From contig JABFWM010000390.1 of NCBI GenBank assembly GCA_013362195.1, positions 1-5,833 of the forward strand: DNA of 5,833 bases. Reading direction: 5' to 3'. The notes below the pieces were generated by a model. That model ran no database searches. It saw only the letters and a program-made list of their open reading frames with translations, and was not told where the DNA came from. Shown here piece after piece: positions 5,072-5,833 of the stretch. The DNA comes from Acidobacteriota bacterium (GTDB lineage Bacteria; Acidobacteriota; Vicinamibacteria; Vicinamibacterales; 2-12-FULL-66-21). The stretch's first letter is position 1; the number at the start of each line of letters is the position of its first letter. The translations under genes were made by a program, and so were the position numbers.

Positions 5072-5645
5072 TAGCCGGCTGATGTTCGGCCTCGCCCTGA
5101 CACTCGCAATCGCCACGTGCGTCGCCGCCCACGTGCCGCAGGCGCAGAAGGACCGCGCCAACCCTGACGCCGTCGCGATCGCGGCATTCGCCAAGCGCGT
5201 GGACGCCTACGTCGGACTTCACAAGAAGCTCGAAGGCTCAATCCCGTCGCTGCCGAAAGAGGCCACCCCGCAACAGATCGACCAGCATCAGCGGGCGCTG
5301 GGGCGGCTCATCGGCCAGGAGCGCGCGAACGCCAAGCGCGGCGATCTCTTCACGCCCGACATGGAACGCATCGCGCGAAAGCTGCTGCGCGACATCTTCC
5401 GGGGGCCCGGCGGCGAGCAGATGAAGCGGGAAATCTTCGAGGAGTACGGGCAGCGCAATATCGTGCCGACGGTCAACGGCCGCTATCCGGACGAAGTGCC
5501 CTTGTCCACGGTGCCGCCCGGCGTCCTGGCCGGGCTGCCCAAGCTTCCGGAGGAGCTGGAGTACCGGTTCGTCGGCCGGAACCTGATCCTCCTCGATCCA
5601 CACGCGCACATCATCGCGGACTACGTCGACCGCGCCATTCCCTGA
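5067..5645 (+). CDS. Secreted hypothetical protein with LEYRFVGRNLILLD C-terminal motif
   Basis: I recognise no function. The 192-residue product begins with a signal peptide (MLSRLMFGLALTLAIATCVAA, cleavage probably near AAHVPQA), so it is exported. The mature part is a charged, mostly helical middle (IAAFAKRVDAYVGLHKKLEGS; MERIARKLLRDIFRG, MKREIFEEYG) followed by a Pro-rich linker with LPKLPEELEYRFVGRNLILLD and a hydrophobic end HIIADYVDRAIP. My recollection is that proteins ending in this ELEYRFVG motif recur as paralogues in Acidobacteriota; this was not checked. Cys18 lies inside the hydrophobic region without a convincing lipobox. Start choice is uncertain: ATG 5067 gives a positive n-region (Arg4) and is preceded by an in-frame TGA two codons earlier, while ATG 5082 fits the possible promoter better. 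The next gene follows seven bases downstream, likely in the same transcript. Confidence 0.72.
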   Translation: MLSRLMFGLALTLAIATCVAAHVPQAQKDRANPDAVAIAAFAKRVDAYVGLHKKLEGSIPSLPKEATPQQIDQHQRALGRLIGQERANAKRGDLFTPDMERIARKLLRDIFRGPGGEQMKREIFEEYGQRNIVPTVNGRYPDEVPLSTVPPGVLAGLPKLPEELEYRFVGRNLILLDPHAHIIADYVDRAIP

Positions 5646-5652
5646 ATCGAAC

Positions 5653-5833
5653 ATGCGTCTTCGCCGCCTGAGTCGCTGGGTCGTCCTGTGCTCGTTCGTG
5701 ACGTTCGTGTGCTGCGCCAGCGCCGCGCCCGCCGGACCGGCGGCGGTGATCGGCGGCGAGCGCCCCGGCGCCCCCGCCGACGCCGCCGTTGCCCCCGCGC
5801 AGGAGATCCGGCTTCCCAACAAGCCCGACTCGC
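5653..5833 (+). CDS. Exported protein, N-terminal part only (possible metallophosphoesterase)
   Basis: Sixty codons are visible before the right edge. MRLRRLSRWVVLCSFVTFVCCASAA is a strong signal peptide: basic n-region, hydrophobic core, and a small-residue cleavage site at about residue 24-25. VTFVCC also gives a possible lipoprotein reading. An Ala/Pro/Gly-rich linker follows, then QEIRLPNKPDS. In my recollection a short stretch of this kind (LPxKPxS) often leads into the first strand of secreted calcineurin-like metallophosphoesterases of Acidobacteriota, but no catalytic residue lies within the window, so that name is only a guess. The ATG is seven bases after the stop of the preceding secreted protein with no clear Shine-Dalgarno, which suggests an operon of exported proteins. 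Confidence 0.6.
   Translation, partial: MRLRRLSRWVVLCSFVTFVCCASAAPAGPAAVIGGERPGAPADAAVAPAQEIRLPNKPDS

Overview
This is a GC-rich, densely packed bacterial window. It has tight intergenic gaps, few Shine-Dalgarno sequences, strong -10 boxes set almost on the start codon, and a period-7 AGCTCTC/AGCTTTC intergenic tract. The gene set is a Tat-exported M15-type peptidase, a stand-alone SET-domain methyltransferase, a DUF4097-type protein, two SPASM-like radical SAM proteins, YajQ, and a secreted protein of a type I associate with Acidobacteriota. Together these point to Acidobacteriota, most likely the Vicinamibacteria side. That placement is an inference from family resemblance, not a database result.

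Layout. Positions 1-1368 hold three genes on the minus strand, in transcription order: a Tat-exported DUF882/YcbK-like M15 peptidase (1368-796), a 130-residue SET-domain protein lysine methyltransferase candidate (784-392), and a YqiA-like alpha/beta hydrolase that starts at 354 and runs off the left edge. Positions 1369-1576 are a divergent intergenic region with nested inverted repeats and a GC-rich hairpin. From 1577 everything reads on the plus strand: a secreted DUF4097-like VNG-repeat protein (1577-2365); two consecutive radical SAM proteins with Cys-rich C-termini (2415-3413 and 3431-4447); yajQ (4451-4954), three bases after the second radical SAM gene; a period-7 repeat tract; a secreted hypothetical protein (5067-5645); and the exported N-terminus of a further protein cut by the right edge (5653-5833).

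How the genes may work together. The minus-strand cluster combines cell-wall hydrolysis, protein methylation and an esterase-like enzyme, with no obvious single pathway. The most interesting block is 2400-4954. Each radical SAM gene carries its own near-identical extended -10 box (TGATATARTCGC), so close to the start codon that the mRNAs should be leaderless or nearly so. The second box uses the stop codon of the first gene as its TG element. The second radical SAM gene is probably translationally coupled to yajQ, a nucleotide-binding protein linked to cyclic di-GMP in some bacteria. No substrate peptide gene is visible, so the chemistry of the two radical SAM enzymes is unknown from this window.
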